DNA from: Candidatus Desulfosporosinus nitrosoreducens
Lineage (GTDB): Bacteria > Bacillota > Desulfitobacteriia > Desulfitobacteriales > Desulfitobacteriaceae
Direction of reading: 5' to 3'
Length of the DNA: 64,000 nt
Assembly: GCF_030954495.1 (NCBI RefSeq)
Contig: NZ_JAVHUW010000040.1
Span: forward strand, 21,319 to 85,318
This document shows positions 1-8,161 of this stretch, piece by piece. The position numbers and the translations under genes were made by a program. The notes under the pieces are model-generated. The model was not told where the DNA came from. It saw only the letters and a program-made list of their open reading frames with translations, and searched no databases. The first letter of the stretch is position 1; the number at the start of each line of letters is the position of its first letter.

Positions 1-668
1 TTCCCGATTGGAGCAAGAGGACAAGTACTCCAGCCGGAAATGATATTTCCTAAATCATAGCCTAATAACATCAGCTTAGATAGCCCGGTTTCCAAGGCTC
101 TTGCGCTTACTTGGACGGAACCGACTAAAGAGGCGGTGGGGGCTACTAAAATATAGAGATTTTGGGGATCACACTGGCAGAGGTCTGAAATCTGCCTCAA
201 AGTTTCGGCAGTGGGTAAAGTCTCACTTTCCAGACAAATAATTGCAGTTTTGGAGTTATCTTTATAGCCTAATTTCTCGAAAATTTCTCCCCTGTGAACG
301 ATGGCTCGCCCCGGCCCCGACCCCATGGCCAATTTCTGACCGGTTTTAATAGGCCAGCCCGCATATTGAGATGCCAGACAAGCCCTGAGAGGATGGTCGG
401 TTCTTACTTCAACGGCAGGCCAAGAAAAATCCTTGTAACCAGACCAATGCAGCTCAACCTCAGCTAGACCTCCTAAGCATATGGAGGCATACAACCTCCC
501 TGCTTCCCAGCTCCCTGAAACGTGTACACCGCAATCAAGAACTGTTATATCATTGTCCTTGAGGACATTGATTCCAAGATATACGCTTCGATTGAGGAAC
601 TGCCGGACGAGAGGGAAGGCTTGACAGTTGGGGCTAAGTTCCGGCAATTGGGTTAAATGTAGTTGCAT
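1..668 (-). CDS. mch: Methenyltetrahydromethanopterin cyclohydrolase, 3' end beyond the window
   Basis: The minus strand is open from an ATG at 668 to the left edge, giving 222 codons of a family that is usually about 315 residues; the rest lies outside. The enzyme hydrolyses methenyl-tetrahydromethanopterin to the formyl form in C1 transfer, in the cytoplasm. Visible family motifs, in order, are VLDCGVHVSGSWEAG, ICLGGLAEVE, TDHPLRACLASQYAGW, MGSGPGRA and LVAPTASLVGSVQVSAR. AGGAGAG lies 10 to 15 bases before the ATG and fixes the start. The wording TDHP..ACLASQYAGW resembles the bacterial (methylotroph) branch as I remember it. This carrier is unexpected in a spore-forming Firmicute, which normally uses tetrahydrofolate. 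The partner genes that would confirm the pathway are not in the window. Family assignment is strong; pathway role is inference. Confidence 0.88.
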   Translation of the reverse strand, partial: MQLHLTQLPELSPNCQAFPLVRQFLNRSVYLGINVLKDNDITVLDCGVHVSGSWEAGRLYASICLGGLAEVELHWSGYKDFSWPAVEVRTDHPLRACLASQYAGWPIKTGQKLAMGSGPGRAIVHRGEIFEKLGYKDNSKTAIICLESETLPTAETLRQISDLCQCDPQNLYILVAPTASLVGSVQVSARALETGLSKLMLLGYDLGNIISGWSTCPLAPIG

Positions 669-810
669 AAGGTTGTCTCTCCTGATGAAAGCAGATTTTC
701 TTAGGGAAACCTTTAAAGTATTCCCAATGCCAATAATAAAATTCTGAGCGGTATAGTCCGCCAACGTAGGATTCTATTAGATATTAGATGCTTCCTCCGC
801 TTGAGAGTAC

Positions 811-839
811 TTGAACTATCGCTCAAAAACTATTATAAT
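811..839 (+). promoter_or_regulatory. Sigma-A promoter
   Basis: TTGAAC (811-816), a 17-base spacer and a perfect TATAAT (834-839). Transcription would start near 846 and run toward the lipoprotein gene, first crossing the hairpin at 879-928. Confidence 0.6.
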
Positions 840-878
840 TTAGGTCGTAGCTAATCACGATGTAGTAGATTAGGTAGC

Positions 879-928
879 AAAGAAGCTATAATCCTCGGTC
901 AAAATCGGGAGATATATAACTTCTTTTT
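879..928 (+). terminator. Leader terminator or attenuator hairpin
   Basis: AAAGAAG (879-885) pairs with CTTCTTT (920-926), with internal TATA/TATA and CG/CG pairing, and runs into five T (924-928). It lies 35 to 80 bases after the predicted start at 846 and about 415 bases before the next gene, so it would yield a short RNA or control read-through. Confidence 0.4.
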
Positions 929-1114
929 GGTTTATTATAAGGAAAAAGCAGGAAGCCCATTAAGAAATTACATATTTTTAGTTGCCAACATTAAAGCAAT
1001 TAAGTTAATTGACTTTTTAGAATAACCTTCTGCTAAAGATAATAAATAACTATTAAAGATACACTATAAACTTAGTTGCATTGCCATTGGCATCATTAAA
1101 TATTGATACCAAAT

Positions 1115-1205
1115 CATAGGGGGATTTGAAGAGTTCTAAAGTTAGGTGCGATCAGAGGTTGCACATCCTGCAGGTTCCCCCGGAAGCATACCCCCTTACA
1201 GGGAA
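1115..1205 (+). other. Possible structured leader with alternative pairing
   Basis: GGGGGA (1119-1124) can pair with TCCCCC (1176-1181), enclosing a GTGC/GCAC hairpin (1146-1164). A second CCCCC at 1191-1195 can pair with GGG at 1201 or compete for the same G run. This is GC-rich against AT-rich flanks. I do not recognise a known riboswitch. Confidence 0.25.
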
Positions 1206-1343
1206 GCAAAAGCGGCAATGCAGCTGAGTTTTTGTGAATTTTAGGACTTCAAGGTCAGGAAGAAGGGATGAACTAAGAGATTTTTTCAAGTGAGTAAATC
1301 CGAGAAAGAATAATAAATTGAGGAAGATTATGGAGGAAAGAGT

Positions 1344-2480
1344 ATGAAAAAAACCAGGAAAGTCAGTATTATGGCGCTGATCTTCGTCGTAATCATGACC
1401 TTGTTGCTCAGCGGGTGCTCTCAAGGGAGCAAACAGGCGAGTACGGATACCCAAGGAAGCAGCCAGCCGGCGGCTCAAAAAATTAAGGTCGCTTTTGTCT
1501 ATGTCGGGCCGGTAGGTGACTTCGGTTATACTTATGCTCAGGATCAGGGCAGAAAATATCTGGAAGCAAATATGAAGAACGTAGAAACAACCTATGTTGA
1601 AAACATTGCGGAAACAGCGGACTGCGAACGCGTTTTTACGGAGCTTGCTCAAAAAGGCAATAATATTATCATTGGCACCAGCTATGGCTACATGGACTAC
1701 ATGGTCGATGTCTCCAAAAAATTCCCCAATGTAGTGTTTGAACATTGCAGTGGTTACAAAACCACAGACAATTTGGGAACGTATTTCAATCGGGACTACC
1801 AGGCCCGTTTTCTCACCGGTATGGTGGCAGGCAAATACACCAAGAGCAATGTGCTTGGATTTGTGGCACCCTTCGGTACACCTGAGGTCATTCGCAACAT
1901 TGACGCCTTTACCCTTGGCGCTCAGTCCATTAACCCAAAAGTTCAAGTTAAAGTTGTTTGGACCAATTCCTGGAACGATCCGGGGACGGAAAAAACTGCC
2001 GCCAACAGTCTGATTGACGCAGGAGCGGACGTTCTGGCGATGCATGTTGACTCTCCGACCTTTGCTCAGACGGCACAAGATCGGGGTGTGCTGGCTATTG
2101 GGCATGATTCGGATATGTCCAAATTTGCCCCCAATTCTATTCTCGTCGGCGATGTATCTAATTGGGGTCCCTATTTCGTGCAAGTTGTTAAAGATGTTAT
2201 GAATAAGACCTGGAAACCAACTCAATATTTAGGCGGAATTAAAGACGGCGGCGTCATTGACATAACGCCTTTCAGCTCTAAAGTTGACAAAGACTTCCAG
2301 GCTACCGTAAATGCGAAACGCCAAGATATTATTGACGGCAAATTTGATCCCTTCCAAGGACCGGTTTATGACCAAAGCGGTAATGTGAAGATTAAAGACG
2401 GCGATAAAGCTACAGATCAGATGCTCCTTTCCGTCGATTGGTTTGTCAAAGGCGTCGTGGGAACAATTCCTAAATCTTAA
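1344..2480 (+). CDS. BMP-family nucleoside-binding lipoprotein
   Basis: 378 residues. The N-terminus has a type II signal with lipobox LLSGC, so Cys25 would be acylated and the mature protein anchored outside the membrane. The mature part starts KIKVAFVYVGPVGDFGYTYA and continues as a periplasmic-binding-protein fold of the basic membrane protein (PnrA/Med/NupN) family, which binds purine nucleosides. GGAGGAAAG precedes the ATG. It heads a unit of binding protein, ATPase, two permeases and adenine deaminase, which supports purine nucleoside or base uptake. The exact ligand cannot be read from sequence; other BMP proteins bind other small molecules. A strong hairpin separates it from the ATPase gene. 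Confidence 0.9.
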   Translation: MKKTRKVSIMALIFVVIMTLLLSGCSQGSKQASTDTQGSSQPAAQKIKVAFVYVGPVGDFGYTYAQDQGRKYLEANMKNVETTYVENIAETADCERVFTELAQKGNNIIIGTSYGYMDYMVDVSKKFPNVVFEHCSGYKTTDNLGTYFNRDYQARFLTGMVAGKYTKSNVLGFVAPFGTPEVIRNIDAFTLGAQSINPKVQVKVVWTNSWNDPGTEKTAANSLIDAGADVLAMHVDSPTFAQTAQDRGVLAIGHDSDMSKFAPNSILVGDVSNWGPYFVQVVKDVMNKTWKPTQYLGGIKDGGVIDITPFSSKVDKDFQATVNAKRQDIIDGKFDPFQGPVYDQSGNVKIKDGDKATDQMLLSVDWFVKGVVGTIPKS

Positions 2481-2509
2481 CCGGCTGAAAATAGAAGAAT
2501 GATGTTATC

Positions 2510-2540
2510 CGCAAACCGGCGAGATTCTCGCCGGTTTGCG
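2510..2540 (+). promoter_or_regulatory. Perfect 15-bp intercistronic hairpin without T-run
   Basis: Arms 2510-2524 and 2526-2540 are exact reverse complements around a single T. No T-run follows, so it is not a standard terminator. Its place between a binding-protein gene and its transporter genes fits an mRNA-stabilising or processing hairpin that keeps the binding protein in excess. Confidence 0.6.
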
Positions 2541-2563
2541 ATAATATTGAAAGGGTGAGATCA

Positions 2564-4084
2564 ATGGGGAATGCACCCATGGTGGAAATGCGCAAAATTA
2601 CAAAAGAATTTCCGGGAATCCTGGCCAATGACCAAGTTTCTTTCAGTGTGAACTCAGGAGAAATTCATGCCTTGCTCGGCGAGAACGGAGCGGGAAAAAG
2701 CACGCTAATGAGCGTGCTTACAGGCCTTTATCGGCCTGACGGGGGCGAGATCTATATTGAGGGAAAGAAAGTGGAATTTTCATCTCCCAAAGATGCTGTC
2801 AACTGTGGCATTGGCATGGTGCATCAGCATTTTAAGCTTGTTCAGCCCTTCACAGTTGCGGAAAACGTGATGCTCAGTATTAAAAATCTGAAACAAATTT
2901 ATCATCTTAAAGCAATTGAACAGCAAATAATTCAGCAATCGGAAGCCTTTGGGCTGAGTATTGATCCCAAGGCTAAAATTTGGCAGCTTTCAGTGGGAGA
3001 GCAGCAGAGGGTAGAAATCATCAAATTACTGCTTCTTGGCGCCAAGTTTCTGATTCTCGACGAGCCGACTGCTGTCTTGACGCCACAAGAGGCCAAGGCT
3101 CTTTATTCGACATTACAAAAGATGGCCCAAAGCGGAAAATCCATTGTTATTATTTCTCATAAAATGAATGAGGTTTTGGAAAACACAGATTGTATTACCG
3201 TTCTTCGTGACGGCAAATCTATCGGTACTGTTCGGACAAACACTACAAACGAAAAAGAGCTGGCCCAAATGATGGTTGGCAGAGATATTTCCGCGCGGAC
3301 GGAAAAGAAGATTACTTCCAAAGAGGATAAAATTATGTCCTTGGCTGAGGTGTCGGCTTTGGGAAACAACGGTTTGTTAAAATTGAAGAATATTTCACTG
3401 GATATATATGAAGGAGAGATACTCGGTGTTGCCGGAGTTGATGGCAATGGACAGAAGGAACTTGCCGAAGCGGTGGCAGGCATGCGTTCAGTTAAGCAGG
3501 GAAGTATTTTTTTCTGCGGCAAGGATTGCACAAAATCCGGACGTAAAAAGCGAATCGATCTGGGAATCAGTTATGTGCCTGAAGATCGCATGACGACCGG
3601 ACTTGTAACGGACCTTAACGCCTATGAAAATGTAGCCCTTAAAAACTATCGCAAATACCCCGGTGTTTTTATTTCTTGGGATAAGGTTAGAAGCGATTCT
3701 GAACAGTTGATTCGGAAATTTGATGTTAGGTTGGCGAGCACGTCAAACCCAGTTAAAATGATGTCAGGGGGAAACATTCAAAAGCTTTTGCTGGCACGGG
3801 AAATTGATTCCGATCCTAAACTAATTATTGCGGTTTACCCGATGCGCGGCCTTGATATCGGTGCGACGGATTATGTAAAACGCTTGCTCATCGGTGAGAG
3901 CGAAAAAGGCAAAGCAGTGCTCCTCATTTCAGAGGATCTGGAAGACATTCTTTCCATGACAGACCGCATTATAGTCATGCATGGCGGGGAAATCATGGGC
4001 GTTGTCAAGCCGAATGAAACGTCTCGTGAAGAAATCGGGCTGATGATGGCCGGCAAAAGAAAGGTAGATCTTCATGAATCGTAA
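2564..4084 (+). CDS. ABC transporter ATP-binding protein, nucleoside type (NupO-like)
   Basis: 506 residues with two fused ATPase domains, the layout of BMP-linked and sugar importers. The first domain is intact: Walker A GENGAGKST (about 39-47), signature LSVGEQQR (about 142-149) and Walker B FLILDEPTAVLTPQE. The second has a degenerate Walker A (GVDGNGQKE), signature MSGGNIQK, and lacks the catalytic Glu after Walker B (IIAVYPMRGLDIG), which is normal for this subfamily, although the AVYPM wording differs from the usual AAQPT. An in-frame GTG at 2555 is possible, but the AAGGGTGAG at 2551 fits the ATG at 2564 better. The stop overlaps the next gene by 11 bases, so translation is probably coupled. 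It would energise uptake through the two permeases. Confidence 0.92.
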   Translation: MGNAPMVEMRKITKEFPGILANDQVSFSVNSGEIHALLGENGAGKSTLMSVLTGLYRPDGGEIYIEGKKVEFSSPKDAVNCGIGMVHQHFKLVQPFTVAENVMLSIKNLKQIYHLKAIEQQIIQQSEAFGLSIDPKAKIWQLSVGEQQRVEIIKLLLLGAKFLILDEPTAVLTPQEAKALYSTLQKMAQSGKSIVIISHKMNEVLENTDCITVLRDGKSIGTVRTNTTNEKELAQMMVGRDISARTEKKITSKEDKIMSLAEVSALGNNGLLKLKNISLDIYEGEILGVAGVDGNGQKELAEAVAGMRSVKQGSIFFCGKDCTKSGRKKRIDLGISYVPEDRMTTGLVTDLNAYENVALKNYRKYPGVFISWDKVRSDSEQLIRKFDVRLASTSNPVKMMSGGNIQKLLLAREIDSDPKLIIAVYPMRGLDIGATDYVKRLLIGESEKGKAVLLISEDLEDILSMTDRIIVMHGGEIMGVVKPNETSREEIGLMMAGKRKVDLHES

Positions 4085-5147
4085 ACTGATGGGAAGATGG
4101 GAGATTAAGAAAACAAATTCAAGTTCTGCGCTAAAGAAGGTCGTTATTTCTTTAACCTCGATTGTACTTGGACTGGTCTTTGCCGGTATTTTTGTCGGGA
4201 TCACCGGAAAAGACCCTTTGCAGCTTTACAGTGAGATTTTACAATCTTCCGTGGGATCAATGTACGGTCTCGGCGAAACGATTGTGGAAATGATTCCGCT
4301 AGCTCTTTGCTCCCTTGGGGTTTCCTTGGCTTTCCGTATGCAATTATGGAACATTGGGGCGGAAGGGCAATTTTATATGGGAGCTTTCGGTGCGACCTAT
4401 TTTGCTTTGTTTTTTTCAGACCTGCCCAAGTTAATGTTACTTCCCCTCATGCTGCTTGCAGGTTTTATCTGCGGCGGAGTCTGGGCTTTGATTCCGGCTC
4501 TTCCCAAAGCTTTTTGGAATGTCAATGAAACGATCAGCTCGCTTTTGCTCAACTATGTAGCCTATTTTTGGATTGCTTACCTGGTCTATGGCCCTTGGAA
4601 AGATCCTAAAGGCAATAATTTTCCCCTCACTAAAGAGTTCGCTCAGAGTGCGACGGTTCCATCCTTTGGCAATACCCGCATCACTTACGCATTTCTTTTA
4701 ATGCTGATCCTTGCCCTTGTGCTGTTTTTTGTCCTTAAATACTCCAAGTGGGGATATGAGATACGCGTCAGCGGTTCCAGCCGTAAAGCAGCCGATTATG
4801 CCGGTATGAATTATATTAAAAATGTTATTATGGTAATGTTTTTAAGCGGAGCCTTGTCGGGAATGGCCGGGATGGCCGAGGTTTCAGGCGTACTTCACCG
4901 TTTGCAGCAAACCATTTCTCCGGGTTATGGCTATACCGCCATACTTATTGCCTTGCTTGCCCGACTGAACCCCTTAAGCATCCTTCTCGTATCCTTTTTA
5001 ATGGGTGGATTGCTGGTGGGAGGATTTAGCCTGCAAACCTCCGGTTTTCCTTCGAGCATGGTTTCTATGTTTCAAGGTTCAATTTTGTTTTTTGTGCTGG
5101 CAGGGGAAATTTTTAACAATTACCGTTTAGTAAGAAAGAAGGTATGA
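4074..5147 (+). CDS. ABC transporter permease, nucleoside type (NupP-like)
   Basis: 357 residues, strongly hydrophobic, with about eight to ten membrane segments starting near residue 20. It belongs to the BPD_transp_2 (branched-chain amino acid/sugar type) permease family, and the stretch MQLWNIGAEGQFYMGAFGA is typical of that family. It forms the membrane channel with the product of the next gene. The start overlaps the ATPase gene by 11 bases; an ATG at 4089 is also possible, but the AGAAAGGTAG upstream favours 4074. Only four bases separate its stop from the second permease gene. Confidence 0.92.
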   Translation: MNRKLMGRWEIKKTNSSSALKKVVISLTSIVLGLVFAGIFVGITGKDPLQLYSEILQSSVGSMYGLGETIVEMIPLALCSLGVSLAFRMQLWNIGAEGQFYMGAFGATYFALFFSDLPKLMLLPLMLLAGFICGGVWALIPALPKAFWNVNETISSLLLNYVAYFWIAYLVYGPWKDPKGNNFPLTKEFAQSATVPSFGNTRITYAFLLMLILALVLFFVLKYSKWGYEIRVSGSSRKAADYAGMNYIKNVIMVMFLSGALSGMAGMAEVSGVLHRLQQTISPGYGYTAILIALLARLNPLSILLVSFLMGGLLVGGFSLQTSGFPSSMVSMFQGSILFFVLAGEIFNNYRLVRKKV

Positions 5148-5151
5148 CGGT

Positions 5152-6084
5152 ATGAATTTAGACTATTTAATCGCCATCCTGACAGCCGGGGTTGTCGCAG
5201 GAACTCCGATTTTATATGCTTCTTTGGGGGAGGTCATTGCCGAACGCTCAGGTATCTTGAATCTGGGGGTGGAAGGCATGATGCTCGTAGGAGCTGTAAG
5301 TGCTTTTTACGTAGGAACTCTCAGCCAAAATAAATGGCTTGGTTTGTTAGTGGCTTTAGGCGCCGGCGGACTTATGGCCTTAATTCATGCGGTGATTACC
5401 ATCTTGTTTAGGGCTAATCAAGTGGCCAGTGGTCTTGCCTTGACTATTTTTGGCACCGGCTTGTCTGCTTATCTGGGGCGTAGTTTGGTTGGCATCCCGC
5501 CTACCTCGACGTTCAAAGCAGTTTCGATTCCCATTTTGTCCCAAATTCCCGTTGTTGGCAAAGTGCTTTTTAATCAGGATCTTATGGTTTACCTCAGTGT
5601 AATTCTCGTTGTCATACTGTGGTTTGTTTTTTATAAAACAAAAGTAGGTCTTCTTCTCAGGGCGGCAGGTGAAAATCCTTCGGCTGTAGATGCTCTGGGG
5701 CACAACATCTTTTTTATTCGTTATGCTGCTGTCATTGTCGGAGGCATGTTTGCCGGTGCCGGCGGTGCCTATTTATCACTGGCTTATTCTCCTTCTTGGA
5801 TGGAAAACATGTCGGCGGGCCGCGGCTGGATTGCTGTTGCCCTGGTTATTTTTGCCGTTTGGGATCCTGGCCGTGCCCTGTTAGGTGCCTGGCTGTTTGG
5901 CGTCATTGCCTCATTGGGTTTGCATCTTCAAGCCCTGGGGATTATGATTCCTTCCTATTTTTTGCAGATGCTGCCTTATATTTTTACATTTATCGTTTTA
6001 GTTTTCACGACTCGGGAAACCAAAAACAGGCGTTCCGGAACACCTGCCGCTCTGGGAATCTCCTATTCACGTGAAGAACGCTAA
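5152..6084 (+). CDS. ABC transporter permease, nucleoside type (NupQ-like)
   Basis: 310 residues, a second BPD_transp_2 permease shorter than its partner, as usual for this pair. The motif EVIAERSGILNLGVEGMML near the N-terminus is diagnostic of the NupQ/YufQ side of the heterodimer. Seven or eight hydrophobic segments follow. It sits four bases after the first permease gene and its end overlaps the upstream reading frame of the deaminase gene, so transport and deamination appear to be one transcription unit. Confidence 0.92.
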   Translation: MNLDYLIAILTAGVVAGTPILYASLGEVIAERSGILNLGVEGMMLVGAVSAFYVGTLSQNKWLGLLVALGAGGLMALIHAVITILFRANQVASGLALTIFGTGLSAYLGRSLVGIPPTSTFKAVSIPILSQIPVVGKVLFNQDLMVYLSVILVVILWFVFYKTKVGLLLRAAGENPSAVDALGHNIFFIRYAAVIVGGMFAGAGGAYLSLAYSPSWMENMSAGRGWIAVALVIFAVWDPGRALLGAWLFGVIASLGLHLQALGIMIPSYFLQMLPYIFTFIVLVFTTRETKNRRSGTPAALGISYSREER

Positions 6085-6097
6085 GGGGTGTGGAACT

Positions 6098-7861
6098 TTG
6101 CGAACCTATGAAGAAATCAAGACTGTGCTTGAAGCGGGGTTGGGTCTGACCGCTTGCGATCTAAAGCTGGAGAATGTAAACTTAGTGAATGTCTATTCAG
6201 CCCAGATATATCCCACCAATATCTATATTCAAGGGAAACGGATTGTTTCTATTGACCCTTCGGCAAGATTAAGTGCTGAAAAAACCCTCGATTGTGGCGG
6301 AATGTATGCCATTCCGGGCCTAATTGACGGGCATATGCATTTTGAAACCACACTGCTCTCACCTGAGGCTCTGGCTGATGTTCTTGTACCCCATGGTACG
6401 ACGACAATCATGGCAGATCTCATGGAGATCGCTAATGTGGCGGGAATTGACGGTGTAAAAGTACTGCTTAATTCCATCGCCAATCTTCCTTACCGAACGT
6501 TTATTCAAGTATCTTCCAGAGTGCCTACTGCACCGGGTCTGGAGACGACGGGTGGCATTCTAGGGCTTGCGGAAGTGGAAGAGATTTTAAATTGGACGGA
6601 AAGTATTAGTTTAGGTGAACTGGACCCATCTAAAGTCCTTTTTATTAAAGAAGAATACCTTAAAAAGATTGCTGCTGCTCTGCAACGCCGCAAGATTGTC
6701 AATGGTCACGCTATTGGCCGTGCTGGGCAAGAGCTTAATGTCTATGCCAGCGCAGGTATGTCCGATGATCACGAGTGTGTTTCCTATGAGCAGCTTTTAG
6801 AGAGAGTGCAATTAGGAATGACGGTGATGCTGCGGGAAGGCAGTACAGAACGTAATGTGGGAGAACTGATCGCCGGGGTTCTCAAAAACGGTCTAAGCCA
6901 CGAACACCTGATATTCTGCACCGATGACAAACATGTTACCGATATTCGCCATGAAGGCCATATCAACTTCAATGTTAATAAGGCGATTTCCCTGGGAATG
7001 CCGCCAATGCAGGCGATTCAAATGGCGACCTTGAATTCGGCAAGGCATTTTCGTTTAGAGGATGAGATAGGAAGCATTTCCCCCGGCAGAATGGCTGATA
7101 TTTTACTTGTTGAAGACTTAGCCAATATCACCCCGGTCAAGGTTATTTATGAAGGGAAGGTTGTTGCCGAAAACGGTCATCTCGTGGTGGAAAGCAGACG
7201 CGGCAGCTACCCTAAATGGATAAAAGAGACGGTTAAACTCAAAGTGCCTATCTCTCCCAGCTCTTTTATCGTCCCCGCCAAAAGTCAAGGGCCGGCAACT
7301 AGGGTTAATGTGATTGGCATTTATGCCGACCAAATTATCAATAAGTGGGATCAAGAAGAACTTGCTGTAGTTGACGGACAGATTGTCAGCAGCCCGGAAA
7401 AAGATATCTTAAAATTGGCGATTGTTGAGCGCTATGGCAAGACCGGAGGAGTTGGGATCGGTTTTGTCAAGGGGTTTCAGCTAAACAGGGGAGCATTAGC
7501 CACATCCATGTCGCACGATCATCATAACATTGTCTGTGTCGGCGCTCGTGATGAAGATTTGGCTTTGGCGGCGAAGGCGATTGGCAATCTGCAAGGCGGT
7601 ATGGTGGTCGTTGCTGAAGGACAAGTCCTCGCTAAGATGGAACTGCCCATCGGCGGTTTGATGAGTGAGAAACCGGCTGAGGTTGTACTGAAGGAACTTG
7701 AAGAGATTAATGCGGTAGCCCAACAGCTTGGATGCCCTTTGCTTTCTCCATTTATGAGCCTCTGTTTCATTTCTTTGCCAACGGTTCCCGAATTAGGATT
7801 GACGGACTTAGGGCTCGTGGATGTGCTTAATCACAAATTGATTGAAGTAGAACTATACTGA
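6098..7861 (+). CDS. ade: Adenine deaminase
   Basis: About 587 residues (Bacillus Ade is 577). It hydrolyses adenine to hypoxanthine and ammonia in the cytoplasm. Metal-binding signatures of the amidohydrolase fold are visible: GLIDGHMHFE early, NGHAIGRAG, and the Asp-bearing FCTDDKHVTDI; the C-terminal domain carries SMSHDHHNIVCVG, characteristic of Ade. The frame is open from a GTG at 6071, inside the permease gene, but AAGGGGTG (6083-6090) sits correctly for a TTG at 6098, which I prefer. Its place directly behind a purine-type ABC importer suggests salvage of imported adenine or adenosine. A terminator follows at once, closing the operon. Confidence 0.93.
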   Translation: MRTYEEIKTVLEAGLGLTACDLKLENVNLVNVYSAQIYPTNIYIQGKRIVSIDPSARLSAEKTLDCGGMYAIPGLIDGHMHFETTLLSPEALADVLVPHGTTTIMADLMEIANVAGIDGVKVLLNSIANLPYRTFIQVSSRVPTAPGLETTGGILGLAEVEEILNWTESISLGELDPSKVLFIKEEYLKKIAAALQRRKIVNGHAIGRAGQELNVYASAGMSDDHECVSYEQLLERVQLGMTVMLREGSTERNVGELIAGVLKNGLSHEHLIFCTDDKHVTDIRHEGHINFNVNKAISLGMPPMQAIQMATLNSARHFRLEDEIGSISPGRMADILLVEDLANITPVKVIYEGKVVAENGHLVVESRRGSYPKWIKETVKLKVPISPSSFIVPAKSQGPATRVNVIGIYADQIINKWDQEELAVVDGQIVSSPEKDILKLAIVERYGKTGGVGIGFVKGFQLNRGALATSMSHDHHNIVCVGARDEDLALAAKAIGNLQGGMVVVAEGQVLAKMELPIGGLMSEKPAEVVLKELEEINAVAQQLGCPLLSPFMSLCFISLPTVPELGLTDLGLVDVLNHKLIEVELY

Positions 7862-8161
7862 TCCGCTTTGAAGCAATAAGAAAGCTGAGGTTTTTGCCTC
7901 GGTTTTTTTATTGCTTTTTAATCGTTTTGTAATTATTTTTAAAGATTTTGTAATAAATTACCGATCTAAAAAGTGTATTGTTAAAGTATTATTAATGCTT
8001 ATTTTTCTAAATGCAGATTATCAAAAGACATATTACATAAAAAGTAAATTATTCATAATAAAGGTTGTCAAGAAAATTACCGGTTTGCTGCCGAGATGGA
8101 TTACAATAAAAGAGTAGACAGATGAATGTGTCTTGAAAAGTCGAATAAATGGAGTGGTCCA
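7862..8161. other. 300-bp AT-rich gap before the two-component genes
   Basis: Apart from the terminator at its left end this gap is very AT-rich. I could not pick a promoter with acceptable boxes and spacing for the response regulator gene. A 68-codon frame in it is low complexity, has no good ribosome binding site and is not called. Confidence 0.5.
7871..7917 (+). terminator. Rho-independent terminator of the purine-salvage operon
   Basis: Stem CTGAGG (7885-7890) with CCTCGG (7897-7902, one G-U), followed by seven T. Outer arms AAGCAATAA and TTATTGCTT lengthen the stem and make it potentially bidirectional. Confidence 0.85.

Larger units (their letters stand above)
669..1343. other. 675-bp AT-rich divergent intergenic region
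   Basis: This gap separates the minus-strand mch from the plus-strand lipoprotein gene. It holds one convincing sigma-A promoter (811-839), a T-tailed hairpin just behind it (879-928), and a second GC-richer stretch (about 1115-1205) that may fold. I see no ORF with a credible ribosome binding site. I looked for the purine riboswitch that often precedes nucleoside transporters and did not find its conserved joining segments. Confidence 0.6.

Noticed and set aside
669..1343. Purine riboswitch upstream of the nucleoside transporter genes
   Set aside because: The conserved joining segments are not present in the gap.
1152..2225. 357-codon minus-strand frame antisense to the BMP lipoprotein gene
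   Set aside because: It mirrors a well-supported gene in another frame, has no ribosome binding site and no recognisable domain.
7911..8117. 68-codon AT-rich frame before the response regulator
   Set aside because: Low complexity, poor start and no binding site.
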